From assembly GCA_036897095.1 (NCBI GenBank), contig JAYMSP010001261.1:1-34214 (forward strand): 34,214 bases of DNA. Direction: 5' to 3'. Source of the DNA: Plantago elongata (lineage: Eukaryota; Streptophyta; Magnoliopsida; Lamiales; Plantaginaceae). Made by a program: the position numbers and the translations under genes. This document shows, piece after piece, positions 1 to 16,855 of the stretch; position 1 is the first letter of the stretch, and each line of letters begins with the position of its first letter. Under the pieces are notes generated by a model, which searched no databases, was not told where the DNA came from, and saw nothing but the letters and a program-made list of their open reading frames with translations.

Positions 1-182
1 CCTCATGATTGCAGGGTGTCTCAGCTTGCCACTCGACTACAAACGCTTTGACAAAAAGAAAGATATTTCCGCTGCCGAGAATTTCGGCAAATCGAACCCA
101 TGACCTCATGATTGCAGGGTGTCTCAGCTTGCCACTCGACTACAAACGCTTTGACAAAAAGAAAGATATTTCCGCTGCCGGG
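1..182 (-). repeat. Tandemly duplicated tRNA-derived SINE-like fragment
   Basis: A unit of 103 bp occurs twice head to tail; the second copy starts at 104 and the two match almost perfectly until about 180. Read on the minus strand, each copy carries a Pol III box A (TAGTCGAGTGG, fits TRGYNNARNGG) and, 33 bases further on, a box B-like GGTTCGATTT. In the second copy only the box A end is duplicated. The arrangement is that of a tRNA-derived SINE head. The left edge of the window cuts the first copy, so total length and tail are unknown. Confidence 0.6.
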
Positions 183-194
183 ATGTTCGACTAA

Positions 195-693
195 GATTAA
201 CTAGCTCATTATGATCTCATTGATTTTTTAAGAATAATTTTATAAAAATTAACTAGCTTACCAACTACTTAATAAGTTAATAATTACCCAATCATCAATA
301 AATTATCACCTGATTTTATTAAATAGTAGAGTCAAAATATGATATATGAAAACAATGCAGTTGAATTATTTTTTCTTATAAACTTTATAAAAAACTTATT
401 AACTGAATTACAAATTATACTAATGTAACAAATTTATTTAACTAGATTATCGATTAGTTTTAGACTAGCATGGTAATCTAAGCCTGGAACAGTTTTATTC
501 GGAGCTTAGTGAATCTTATTGACGCGATTACGAAAAGTCGCCGTAGTAAAAACACTAAACCGCATCTTCTTCTTCAAACAAAAGCGTGTCGAATCAAGCG
601 TGTGCTTTCGTCCACCTCTTTCCCCATCCCTTCGATTGAGACTTTTCCAAAATTCAACCCCAAAAAATCGAATTCCATCTCTCCTTCCCTTCC
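195..693. other. AT-rich upstream region and SKD1 leader
   Basis: 195-480 is AT-rich with no coding signal. From about 510 the composition shifts to C- and T-rich (CTTCTTCTTC, CCTCTTTCCCC), typical of a plant 5' leader with pyrimidine patches. I see no convincing TATA box, so the transcription start of the gene beginning at 713 cannot be fixed. Confidence 0.4.
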
Positions 694-712
694 ATGATCG
701 CCACACCAAACC

Positions 713-720
<8 letters not shown>
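694..720 (+). other. Short uORF overlapping the SKD1 start codon
   Basis: ATG at 694 opens an 8-codon frame (MIATPNHV) ending with TAG at 718-720. It runs through the main ATG at 713 in a different reading frame. The uORF start has a weak context (T at -3, A at +4), while the main start has A at -3. Leaky scanning would therefore allow main-frame initiation. It matters only if transcripts start upstream of 694. Confidence 0.5.
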
Positions 721-5840
<5,120 letters not shown>

Positions 5841-6512
5841 GGCACCTGCTCCGGTGCATATGATGCATTTCAAATGTTGTGCTTTTACATAACCTCTTCA
5901 GACCTGAAGGTTGGGGGAATTATCCTTTTCCCCCAATTCCAGCAGGGATTTGACCTAAGTCATCTCAAACTGCATGTATTTATTTTCTTGTACAAACGCT
6001 AATTTTTCCAGGAACATTGTTAATATATGGTGTATGCATTCGAAATTGATCTTTGTGATTCTTCTGGCAAACCATTTCTCTTAGCCGTCTTATAAAAAAA
6101 TCAGAACTTTTACGAGAATCTTACATGTATAAACAAATAGAAAAATGTGCCATGGTTTCCGGTGTACAATTTTTGTTCTACAAACAGAGCTCAGTGTAAA
6201 ATTCGTACTCTGCTTGCCTGTAGCTTTGCTTACAAATCATCAGAAAACTAGAGTATAACGAGTGAGAGTCACTGCATATGAGGAATAAAACCAGAAAATA
6301 GTCATGTTCGCTCATATTTTACTGGCTCAGAGTCTGACCATGTCAAATCTGTTTTCATTCTTCAACTTACACGTACAATCCAATTACATTCTGCATGGAA
6401 TATTTTCTACGGCAAACTCCAAATGGACATGAATGTATGAAGCCGGCCGTTCCATGCAAAACACTCAGAACTTGCTGTGTGCAGTCTTAACAGTATTAAC
6501 CATCGCAACCAA
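5841..6512. other. SKD1 3' UTR and spacer to the subtilase gene
   Basis: After the SKD1 stop there is about 200 bp of UTR-like sequence including a T-rich/TGTA stretch (5970-6040), then an AT-rich spacer. Nothing else is recognisable in it. Confidence 0.4.
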
Positions 6513-6519
6513 TATAAAG
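6513..6519 (+). promoter_or_regulatory. Probable TATA box of the subtilase gene
   Basis: TATAAAG preceded by CCAA, 73 bp before the end of the leader. A start of transcription near 6545 would give a leader of roughly 45-50 nt with no upstream ATG. The coding start sits in a strong context (ACCATGG). Confidence 0.5.
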
Positions 6520-6591
6520 TCCCTGGAAAGCGATTAACATTTACAATTACCGACACATTCTTTCCACAATCACTGGCTTATCAGTATCACC

Positions 6592-9500
6592 ATGGAGATA
6601 GTCAGAGTTTTAGCCTTAACCTGGTTTCTCGGATTTGCGTTAGCAAATGCAATAATCTCAGATAGAAAGGTAACAAATGCTTTGTTCTTCCTACAATGTC
6701 AATACCTGATGATGTAGCTCATGATTCAGTTAATCAATTTTATACATATTTTACTTCATACCTTTTAACCATGCAGCATTACATAGTCTATATGGGGGAT
6801 CACTCATTCCAGGATTCAGATTCAGTAATTGAAGCTAATCATCACATGCTTGCCTCGGTAATCAGAAGGTATGCTTTATTTCCATCACCAATCTCTGCAA
6901 CCGTCAGCTTCTTACTGGCACGAGAAAATGTATTGCAAAACAATTAAAACCGGAAACTCTGAGCATCAATCCTCCATCACAGAGTTTATATTATGTGTAG
7001 TAAACGATTCCATGCTGTTTATGTATCTCAGTCATGTTGGAGCACAAGATGCAGCGCGCCATCATTACACAAAGACATTCAGAGGCTTCTCAGCTATGCT
7101 AACACCATCTCAAGCAAAAATACTTAAAGGTTTGCATAGTTCTGAACGCAAGTTTTGTAATGACTAGGTGGCCAAGAAACAATTGTTACATTTTAGCACA
7201 AGTTCACTCACACAGATTCGACAGCCATTAAGTCCTGCAATTGCTACGAACCTTTTTTTTTTAAATTCCAAATACCAAGTGTAGAGTATATTTGCTTTCG
7301 AACACCATGCATTTCAACAATACATGATGACAAAAAACCATCTAGAGAGACAATTAAGTCACAAAGGCAACAAGAGCAAATCATCTTTAGGATATCATGT
7401 CTTGGATTAGCAGCATCGATAACCAAACACCCGGTTGACCATTATCATAAGCTATACTGTTTAAGAAGTGTGATTTTTCTTCTCTTATTGCAGACAGTGC
7501 TTCTGTTCTATCTGTATTTGAGAGTAGGACGAGTAGGATTCATACAACGCACTCTTGGGAATTTTTGGGTATAAACAACTTGGAGCAAAATTATCAACCA
7601 TCGATGAACACAACATCGGATGTGATCGTTGGTGTAATTGATACTGGTAAAGCTGTATTCATCTCTCCCTTTTCAGAACTAAAATGCTCTCTTGAAGCAA
7701 CTAAAAGATATAACCGTCTAATTATAATAATATCAGGAGTTTGGCCTGAATCAAGGAGCTTCAATGATTATGGGCTAGGTCCCGTGCCAACAAAATTCAA
7801 GGGTGAATGCTCTACTGGGCAGAACTTCACATTATCAAATTGTAACAGGTAATCTAATCTTGCCATCAATATCATGTAGCAGTTTTATTTACAGACCCCT
7901 CCATACTTTTCCTAGTTACCGTTAATTTCACTGTGCAGAAAAATCGTGGGAGCTAGATATTATTACAAAGGGTTTATAGAGTTTTATGGGCCTCTTGAGT
8001 CATTCAACAAAACATTTTTCCTATCCCCAAGAGATGGTGACGGACACGGAACCCACACTGCATCCACAATTGCTGGTTCAGTTGTTAATGATGCCAGCTT
8101 ATATGGAATAGGGAAAGGCACAGCAAGGGGAGGAGCCCCAAGAGCTAGACTTGCAATATACAAGGCTTGCTGGTTCAATCAGTGTAGTGATGCAGATATT
8201 CTGGCAGCTATGGATGATGCAATTAGTGACGGTGTAGATATTATATCTATGTCTCTTGGACCAAGTCCTCCTGAACCAACCTACTTTGAAAATGTTAATG
8301 CAATTGGAAGCTTTCATGCTTTTAAAAAAGGAATAGTGGTTTCTGCCTCAGCAGGGAACAGTTTTTTACCGAAAACTGCCACTAATGTAGCTCCTTGGAC
8401 ACTTACTGTCGCAGCAAGCACCATGGACCGTGACATTCAAACTAATGTTGATCTAGGAAATGCTAAAGTTATCAAGGTAATGATTTTTAGACCACCATAA
8501 TTTTGTAAACATGCACATATGCATCTTTTACTTGCCCTTCTGAAAAAGGATTTCATATGTTACAGGGGTTTAGTGTAAATCCAATCGATATGAAGAGCTT
8601 TTACGGTTTAGTGGCAGGGAGTGATGTAGCAGCACCGGGCATTCCTTCAGGAAATGCCAGGTATTTATTTTATCAGAAAAAAATTAATCTAATGCACTTC
8701 TTATTTTAGCCATTAGCAATGATTTTTCCAATTTCACCAACTCTAGATTAACACTGTTTACTTATTGAGTGAACAATAATGTTCCCTTTGCTGACTATTA
8801 TTCTGTTTAGATAGATACAGAACTCGGGATATCATGTAACGTCAAACTCTCTAAGACTCTAACTACATCTTGATATATCTTTCAGTCTATGTAAGATCAA
8901 TACCTTAGACCCCACACTAGTTAAGGGCAAGATCGTGGTCTGCATGCTTCAGACAGAATTGGACAACCGCACTGAAAAGGCCATTTCGATACAGCAAAGT
9001 GGTGGTGTAGGAATAGTACTTGTCGATTCACTTGCAACAGATATTGGATTCCAGTTTGTACTACCAGGTACATTGATTGGCCTAGAAGAAGCAGAAAAAC
9101 TTCAATCATATATGGCAACAGAAAAGTAAGTTAAAAGTTCACAAAAAAGATATATGAATTACAGAATGCAATGATTCCACGGTTAAATAACATCTGTACT
9201 TGGTGGATTATTACAGGAGACCAGTGGCTAGAATATCAAGGACAATGACAATTGTGCACACTAAACCAGCACCAGAAATGGCATCGTTCTCATCCATGGG
9301 ACCAAACATCATTAGTCCAGATATAATCAAAGTACGTCTTTCATGATTTTAAGAGAGTTCACCTGAATTTCCCAAAAACTTTTAATCATGAAAACAGGCC
9401 CTGCAAGGGGTCAGGGGTAGTGGATTTTCGCCCTGGGATGTTTGGTGAGAGTATAGCTGCATAGTCCACCAATGAGAGACATTGGAAATTTTACGAGAGA

Positions 9501-10426
9501 CTTGCAATTTGTTATTAGGAATGTCATTAACAACTCCTTCAACTCACATAATAGGCAAAATGCAAATTGATAATTTCACCTTTCAATTGCAGCCTGATAT
9601 AACAGCACCAGGGGTGAATGTTTTAGCAGCATGGTCTCCAGTTGCTACTGCTAACACTGCTGGAAGATCAACCGACTACAATATAATATCTGGAACTTCC
9701 ATGTCATGTCCTCATGTTTCTGCTCTAGCCGCAATTATAAAGTCAGCTCATCCTTCATGGAGCCCAGCAGCCATCAAGTCTGCAATCATGACAACAGGTA
9801 AAAAGAATTTGCGGACTAGGAAACGCACATCTTCAAATTATTTCCGTTGCTTCTGATATTAATTTTTTCCTGGAACAGCTACAACTCAAGATAACACCGG
9901 AAGCTTCATTAAGAGGCATCCAAATGGCACTCCAACCTCACCTTTTGATTATGGATCCGGGCATATAAATCCAGTTGCAGCAATTGATCCTGGATTAATC
10001 TATGATTTCGACACAAAAGACATAATTGATTTCCTCTGCAGCACTGGAGCTACCTCTGCACAGCTGAAAAACCTCACCAGTGCGACCATGTATTGCAGCA
10101 GCACCCCAATACCATCTTACAACTTTAACTATCCTTCAATTGGAGTCTCAAACTTGAATGGCAGCGTATCGGTGCAGAGAACAGTAACATACTATGGCAA
10201 AGGTTCTACCATTTACAAGGCCAAAATAGACTATCCTGCAGGTGTTAAAGTTTCTGTCATGCCTAATCAGCTCAAATTTGAAAAGGCAGGGGATAAATTG
10301 TCTTTCAAAGTAAATTTCACACCTTACCATGCAAGTAATGGAGAATTTGTGTTCGGCGCTCTGACATGGACCAATGGACTTCATGTTGTAAGGAGTCCGA
10401 TTGGTCTTAACGTACTCTCTGCGTAG
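6592..10426 (+). CDS. Cucumisin-like subtilisin serine protease, secreted (11 exons, 757 aa)
   Basis: Exons: 6592-6669, 6777-6868, 7032-7129, 7494-7646, 7737-7848, 7939-8476, 8566-8660, 8886-9125, 9217-9331, 9593-9797, 9879-10426. The joined frame is 2274 nt with stop and all introns are GT-AG. A signal peptide ([20 protein letters not shown]) is followed by an I9 propeptide (HYIVYMGDH... to about residue 90) and the S8 protease domain. Catalytic Asp139 is in VIDTG, His214 in [12 protein letters not shown], the oxyanion Asn318 in SAGNS, and Ser543 in [11 protein letters not shown] protease-associated segment lies at about 390-470. A C-terminal fibronectin-III-like domain (about 650-757) ends GLNVLSA. 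Plant members are apoplastic endoproteases acting on cell-wall proteins or peptide precursors; the substrate cannot be told from sequence. Many short introns are usual for the cucumisin branch. The family motif usually read RTVTNVG is RTVTYYGKG here. It appears intact. Confidence 0.93.
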
Positions 10427-11486
10427 GATGATCTCACAACAGACCCAACTGAAGTTCTCTTCACCATATGGAAGAGAAAAGTCATTTTGTTTCCACTCGA
10501 ATCAAATGTATACCAGCCAAAAAAAGAGCAGTTTGGTAGTTCATATTGTATGTAGTCTGATGCTTTGGATTCCAATTGCTAGATGATCACTTTTATGTTC
10601 TTATTATGCTTGCTCATATCTACCGAACGCAAAGTATAATCTTGAACCAGTAACAACATCTTCCAAGAAGCCCCCCTTTAATACATTGACAATGTACTAG
10701 TCTACCAAAGACAATATGTTGCAAGCTTTCACACACCTTTGATATACAAGAAAGGCACTACACGCATCTACACGAACACTGGTGATGTTGATAAGTTCAT
10801 AGGCTTGTAAGGCTTCACGGAGTTCTCAAACATTGTCATCTTGACTGCTAACTTTTTTTGTGCTAGGACTTCTCAAGTTCAGGTGCAAGTGAAGCTTTGC
10901 TTTTCGCAGGCTTAATTATATGTTTCAAGATCATACCGTATCTCGAAGGTCAGATCAACGTCACATATTTAATTACAACCATCGTGTGATTAACTTCAAC
11001 ATCGTGTGTATGACAAATCGGCATTATAATTGCAATGTCTGCCAAACATATGATATTTGTAATTTATATGTTTGTTCTAGTCTCTCCGAGAAGCCATCAT
11101 TCCCAAAAAAGTGTTAATGTATTTTACTGTATTTCTAAGTCTAAATAGGACTAGTATGTTAGCTTGTAATTCATTCAATCTTCTGCTATTAATGGAATCA
11201 TCACTTTTGCAATCTTCATTTCTCTCAAATCACAGTTTTTACAAGAACACAGATGACAGAACAGAACCTAACCGAAATTGAATTTTTAATTCTGGAACCG
11301 GAATCACAGTAGGCGATTTTGGTTCGGCCTCCAGCCTTATGCATACGCTAATTCATTATATAAGTAAATCATGGAATTCACTAACAGAATATGGCAACAC
11401 ATGATGCCCCTGTAGCTGTATATAGCAAATGACTCTCTTTGAAAGTTTAAACACTATTCAACAACTTGAAGCTAGCGATCGAACAC
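10427..11486. other. Convergent intergenic region between subtilase and FAR genes
   Basis: Holds the two 3' UTRs, facing each other. 10427-10670 is likely subtilase UTR; 11170-11486 is likely FAR UTR. No open frame looks coding, and no transposon ends were recognised. Confidence 0.4.
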
Positions 11487-14345
11487 TTAAGTCCTCTTCC
11501 ATCTTGATACGCTCTTTACCAGTCCAGGAAAGTGAGTGTTCTTGAAATAATCTTCCCAGTTAATGCGTTTCGGATCAAAACAGAACACATCACTCTTATC
11601 AGCTCCACTTTCTTTAGCTGCCCTTCTGAGCTTTTCGGTATTCATATCATCGTAACTACATATACAAAAAAAAAAAAAGGTCACTTATAACTATAAGTCC
11701 TATATATAGATTCCAAGCTTCAAGAAGTGATAAATTTATAGCTTTGTACTTACTATCCTTTGAAAAATAAGTAAGGAGTATACAGATCAATCATCTTCAT
11801 CACAAACTTGATTTTTCTGGACTGCTCAAGATAAGATGTTTGGAAGTATTGGCAGCATAATGTGTTCACCAATTGTAGCCCCTGAACAAACGATACAACA
11901 AGCACATCACAAGGTGTCAAGACTAGTAATGCGCAGAAAACAGTTCATATGATCTGTATATACTATATAGTGTATACCTTCAAGGGAAGTAAAAAGTGAA
12001 CATTCAGGTATCTTTGGAAACTATCCATCGTATCTAGCACTTTAACCTTTCCAACTGTAACCGGTTTCCCATCCTTGTTGATCCAAGGATGCTCGGTAAA
12101 GTGTTGGAAGGCCGAATCTTGAATGCGTGTGAACTCAAGAGGGCTCGATACAGAAGATCCAACGTGGTAAATGGTCTGATCACTGGGCTGATTGTCATGA
12201 GCTGCGATGGCTACAATCATAGCATTCACCACCATGTCTGCTGGGATCTGCATAAAACTTTCATTTTCAATCTCATAGCCAACGAGACAATATTACACTA
12301 TGCTTTGATCCCACATGTCGTTTAGACCTTCTAAGATAACGAAAAGAACATGCTATATGCTCCTTATATCTATGAATACATCATACTTGTGAATTGTGAT
12401 GAGGCATTTCCTAGTGCACAAATGGCCTTAAACTCAACACATACCAAGAACAAGAGTCTGTCTAGTCTAATTTACACATGCAGAGAACAACTTACCACGT
12501 CGATTGTGGACTTGGGATTGCCAACAAAGCACTTTAGTTGACCTTTAGCATACCCCATGGCTAGACTGTCAATCGTCCTGTATTTGTATTTCCAATAGCA
12601 AATCGTGTTATTGGTTCCTATTTTGCACATATACAGCAACAATAATGCAACAGTTCCATTTACCTTATCCCTTCAACCCAACCAGGAAATGGTTCTTTGA
12701 ATGTGCTGGTTACAATGGTGGGACGAATGATGATAAGCGGAATGTTTTCCTTTAACTCACCTAACAGCATCTCTCCCATGGCCTTGGTGAACACATAAGT
12801 ATTCGGCCACCCGTACTTTCTTGATCTGCTTATCACATTCATTTTGAGGTGTTACAGTAGTGAAATTTAGCAAAAAAAGAAGTAAATACTTAAAGAAACA
12901 AACCTTTGCATTCCCAATTCTTTCATGGCTGATTTAATAGTGTCTTGTGAAGAATTCTGAGCTGCTAACTGTTCTAGTGTGTGTTCCATGAGTTTGTTCT
13001 CTTCATTAATGTCCAAACCAGATGTCCCATTTAATGTATCACCCATCTTATATGGAGTCTCCAATATTAGCCCTTGTTTCTCTCCAGACACATAAGCTGA
13101 TTTCATCATCAAAATATGCTACATCATTTCTTCAATGTTTCAATACTAACAGATAATAACATTATCAAATGCAGTATTGAAATTTATTATACTAACCAGT
13201 GGATGTGTGAAGGAGTATGACCTTCTTTACACATTTCTTGGAGAAATCCAGCACATGCTTAGCTCCCAAAGTGTTTAATCTTAGTGCAGTATCATATCTG
13301 CATAGGGTATGTAGTGCATGTAATTAGAAAAAGGTAACTCTTTTGTAAAGCCGGTTTTGTTCGCACGCTTTTTAAATTATTTCGCTTATGGGAATCTAGG
13401 ATTTTCAATTGAGCATATAGGTGTTTTTCCATGAAAGAAATATATACATTTTGTTTTGTTAACAACGTACTCAGATTTTATTTCAGAACATCGTTTTTTT
13501 TATTAGTATCGAATAGAATTTCATCTCTTCTAAAAGATCAAGTTTGTAGAGAGTTCTATCGTTGTATCGGGATTTGACGTAACTCTGAGTCTCTGATACC
13601 GTAATAAACAAATTTTAAAATGAAATGAACTTCCCACATTAATATGATATTTAAATTTTAAATGAAGTATAGACGGTATCCCATAAAACTTTATATTTAA
13701 ATTTAATGTACATAAAGAGGTGAGACCTTTCATCAAAGTTCGTAGTTGCGGCAATGTTGACTACAACATCAAGTTGTTTCCACATATCATGGAGCAATAT
13801 GGAGTCTTCAACACCCAAATCGTGGCAAGTAACATCTCCCGCTACAACTCTGACTCTTTCAGACAAGAAGGAACCCAACTTCTCTTTGTGCATTTCTCTT
13901 ACAACCCTGAATAAATCCTTTCCTACTGCCTGTACAAATTCAATTAGAAGTAAGTTCAATTACTTGTCAAAACGCAGCAAATTAAAAAAAAAAAATTGAT
14001 CGATCCAAAATTCCAATTCTATATTTAATGTACCTCGGTGTTGAATCGTAGCATGGCTGCCTTGTCATCTGCAGCTCTCAAAAGCAAATATAGCTTCTTC
14101 ACATTCGGTTGCGCTCTCAATATCTTCTCAATAAAAACTGCAACCGCGAAGATGTTGAATCGAGACGATGTAAATACGTTTTATTTATGAACGACGAATA
14201 CAAGTAAAATTAAACACCTAGAAATTTAAAAAGTAGTTGCATGATATAAAATGGGCGGGTTATTACTCTTAGCAAGGAAACCAGTGGCACCAGTGACAAG
14301 AATGGACCTGTTCTCCAAGTAACCAACTATACTTCCCAACTCCAT
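11487..14345 (-). CDS. FAR: Alcohol-forming fatty acyl-CoA reductase (10 exons, 496 aa)
   Basis: Exons from the 5' end: 14345-14267, about 14137-14034, 13929-13727, 13297-13197, 13096-12904, 12825-12664, 12577-12496, 12247-11978, 11881-11754, 11655-11487. Joined frame 1491 nt with stop. FARs reduce very-long-chain acyl-CoA with NADPH to primary alcohols for cuticular wax, suberin or sporopollenin, at the ER (family knowledge). The start [26 protein letters not shown] contains the Rossmann TGATGFLAK motif at 18-26. The reductase active-site pair YVFTK is at Y237/K241 within [33 protein letters not shown] is conserved. The FAR_C domain at about 390-496 ends [24 protein letters not shown]. Length is normal (about 490-500). 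Which member (CER4/FAR3-like or another) cannot be decided; no plastid-type N-terminal extension is present, so it is not the FAR2/MS2 type. Confidence 0.94.
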
Positions 14346-14466
14346 TAAAATCAATAAACTTGAGAATTAAGGAGATTTCTATAAATGTAGTTCAAATATG
14401 ATAAGGAGAAACTTAATGTAGAAACTTTATATGAAATGCCTATTTATGTGTAGATATTTCTCTGTG

Positions 14467-14503
14467 TTTATAAGCTCCATGATCTGCATGGTGTATATAT
14501 ATA
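14467..14503 (-). promoter_or_regulatory. TATA-type promoter candidates of the FAR gene
   Basis: On the minus strand two TATA-like elements precede the FAR start: TATATATATAC (plus 14494-14503) and TTATAAACAC (plus 14463-14472). Either would give a leader of about 90-120 nt before ATG at 14345. The first is nearer the usual strong TATA form; which is used is not visible. Confidence 0.4.
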
Positions 14504-15360
14504 CAAGTGTTGGAGGCTGCATTTAATTTATTTTCATTTTTAATAAATTGTAGTTTAACTAATAATCATCATAAAATCATCAGTATGTTTAACATATGCC
14601 CAACTACTCGTAATCAATGTGGCGCTTATTACTATTTTGGGGGAAAATTTTCTATATGTGTACTACTCCATTAAGATATGACGTAATGAATGTTATGGGT
14701 CTTGATATTCTAAATTGATCGGCCTGATCTTGATACCTCATTATTGTTTAAAAAATTTATACGCATATCACAAGTGATTCCTAGTAGTAAGTTCAGATAG
14801 TTTAGATAGTTTATCCCTGACAATTTAATTTTACACGTTAAAAAAATATATAATATATAATTAAAAATAAATTTAACATAGAAAAATATATATTGAGCCT
14901 AATAATGTGTAACTAAAAATGAATTGTATTGTGAAGATTATTTTCATAAATAAAAAATTACTTCACTTTAATGGGACGTCGAAAACGAAAAAATATTTCA
15001 ATTTTAACAGAACGGATGAAGTAGTACACTATGACTATAGTGAGGTGCCATATATTATTTATTACTATAAACAACGAAGCGCATCTTAAATGATAATATG
15101 CTTCAACTCCAACTAATAAGTTGGGTTTATCGTCACTGTGGAATTGGTTGGTTACGCCGTCAGCCTCCTCGAAGAGGCTTCTCCTGAAGCTATTGAATCC
15201 GTTGTCGAATCAGTTTGGTTTAGCATGGTTTATGATTGCAATTGTAATTTAAGTCCACATTAATATACCCCAAGTTTAGGATTTTATTGTTTAGAATAGT
15301 TTGTGATTGCAATTTGTAATATAACCTCTGTTCTCTTCGTCATTAAATAGCTCTATTTTA
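14504..15360. other. AT-rich spacer upstream of FAR
   Basis: No gene. At about 14995-15027 the minus strand reads like one end of a Stowaway-type MITE (TACTACTTCATCCGTTCTG), but no matching other end was found. 15150-15210 is a short less AT-rich stretch that is open in frame (VGYAVSLLEEASPEAIESVV) and may be a gene fragment. GTTTAG..GATTGCAATT-type 35-bp segments recur at about 15212 and 15289. Confidence 0.35.
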
Positions 15361-15445
15361 TATTACTTTTTTCTGAAACGGTTAAAGTTGAGTCGAACCC
15401 CCCACGTATTAATTGGGAAGAAATTGGCTTACCAACTAAACTGCA
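15361..15445 (-). repeat. tRNA-like SINE remnant
   Basis: Minus-strand sequence CAGTTTAGTTGGTAAGC (box A-like) is followed by GGTTCGACTC (perfect box B, fits GWTCRANNC), then an A-rich tail (CAGAAAAAAGTAATATAAAA). It is not a functional tRNA: no acceptor stem and no plausible anticodon arm. Family and exact ends are unknown. Confidence 0.4.
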
Positions 15446-16127
15446 TTTTATTATCGTTATATTTTATATTACAATTCAGTTCAGTGCAAACCAATAGAGC
15501 TTTAATAATATACTTAATTATAATATGACCCTCTTTACCATTAGCTTTTCAGCTCAATAAATATTTTTTTGATAAAAAATTTGTTACGTGAAAACACAGC
15601 TTTTTAAACAAGTTAGTTGAAAAATTAGTTGGGTAGATAAGCTAATCAAGTTAGCTTGCTGAGAAAAGAAAGGTTACATGATAAACTACCAGCTATGTTT
15701 TCAGCTAATTTTGCTAAACGGAGCTGAAAAAATAACTCATCCACAACAGCACAAGATGAATACGAGTGCAAGAAGGGGAGAAGAAGCTAATAAAAAAGTT
15801 TGATGGTTGTAAAGTTTGTCATAGCAGACAAATGGAGTATAAATTGAAGTTACGAAATTTTAACAACTTACTTTTAAACTCTCATAATAAAGTATAATTT
15901 AGTTGACAATACGCTTCACTTTTAATTAATAAGTGAGAGTTTGAGTTACCTTTATTATTTGAAAGAAATGAAAAAGGAAAAGGATCACAACCAGATAATA
16001 TTTTCCTAAAAAAACTTATGACATCTTTTACAAGTAATTCTCGAATATAATTACATATAAAAATGTATAAACACTTTTTGAGTGAAAGTATGGAGTACAC
16101 GTTAACGACTAATAGTTTTCACCTTAT
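15446..16127. other. AT-rich intergenic stretch
   Basis: No coding, RNA or transposon signal that I can support. Short frames here have no domain-like content. Confidence 0.4.
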
Positions 16128-16250
16128 TTAGGGACTGTTTGGGGTAGAATTTGAGTGACCTTATCTCAAGTGAAATTGAACTTTTTGTATAAAAAAAATT
16201 GATTTGAGTGGGGAATTGTCCGTTCAAGCGGTATAACAAATAGGCCCTTA
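16128..16250. mobile_element. 117-bp Tourist/PIF-Harbinger-type MITE
   Basis: The element at 16131-16247 begins GGGACTGTTTGG and ends with the imperfect inverted form (CAAATAGGCCC, whose complement reads GGGCCTATTTG). It is flanked on both sides by TTA (16128-16130 and 16248-16250), the 3-bp target duplication typical of Tourist MITEs. There is no coding capacity, so movement would depend on a Harbinger transposase elsewhere. Confidence 0.75.
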
Positions 16251-16855
16251 GTAATTTTATGCAAAATATATACATAATGTTTGCAGAGACTTCATAATGA
16301 AATAATAATTGATATATAATATCAAAATATAACGTAATAATCTGCATAGCAGGTCATCCGATATCTAGTTAATACTAAGAAAATACTTAAAAATAGTTAT
16401 GAGTCCCAGAAGTAATTTTTTCACTAGTTCTTCATTTCTAATCTAGAAAAATCATATTAGTTTAATAGTTGTACAAGATATACTAATAATAAAAAATTTT
16501 GCATGTAAGTATTCAAAATATTATGAAGGATTTTGTGGGTTTTTAATATACTTTTCATAAAATTTAATAAATAACTTTGAGAGAATGATACATTTTAAAT
16601 TCGTACATTTCAATATTATTGATGTATTCATCTTCAATGAAATGAATTTAAAATTTAAAATTATAAGAATATCACGCAGGTATACGTATATCATGGATAC
16701 TAATATGATTATTATTTAGTGAGGTTAGTTATAATATTGGACAAATTGAGGAAATTAATGATGGATAAATTATAACATATCCAATTCCCAAATATGACAC
16801 TTTATAAAATACATAAATATATATAATATTATATTAAAATGTGAATATTACTTGA
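16251..16855. other. AT-rich intergenic stretch
   Basis: Very AT-rich, no open frame of interest, no clear repeat ends. Confidence 0.4.

Noticed and set aside
11270..11335. hAT-like remnant (CCGAAATTG...GGAACCGGAATC words)
   Set aside because: Words are suggestive, but no terminal repeats or target duplication are visible.
14990..15030. Stowaway MITE at this position
   Set aside because: Only one end-like sequence is visible. Without a partner or a TA duplication I list it only as part of the spacer description.
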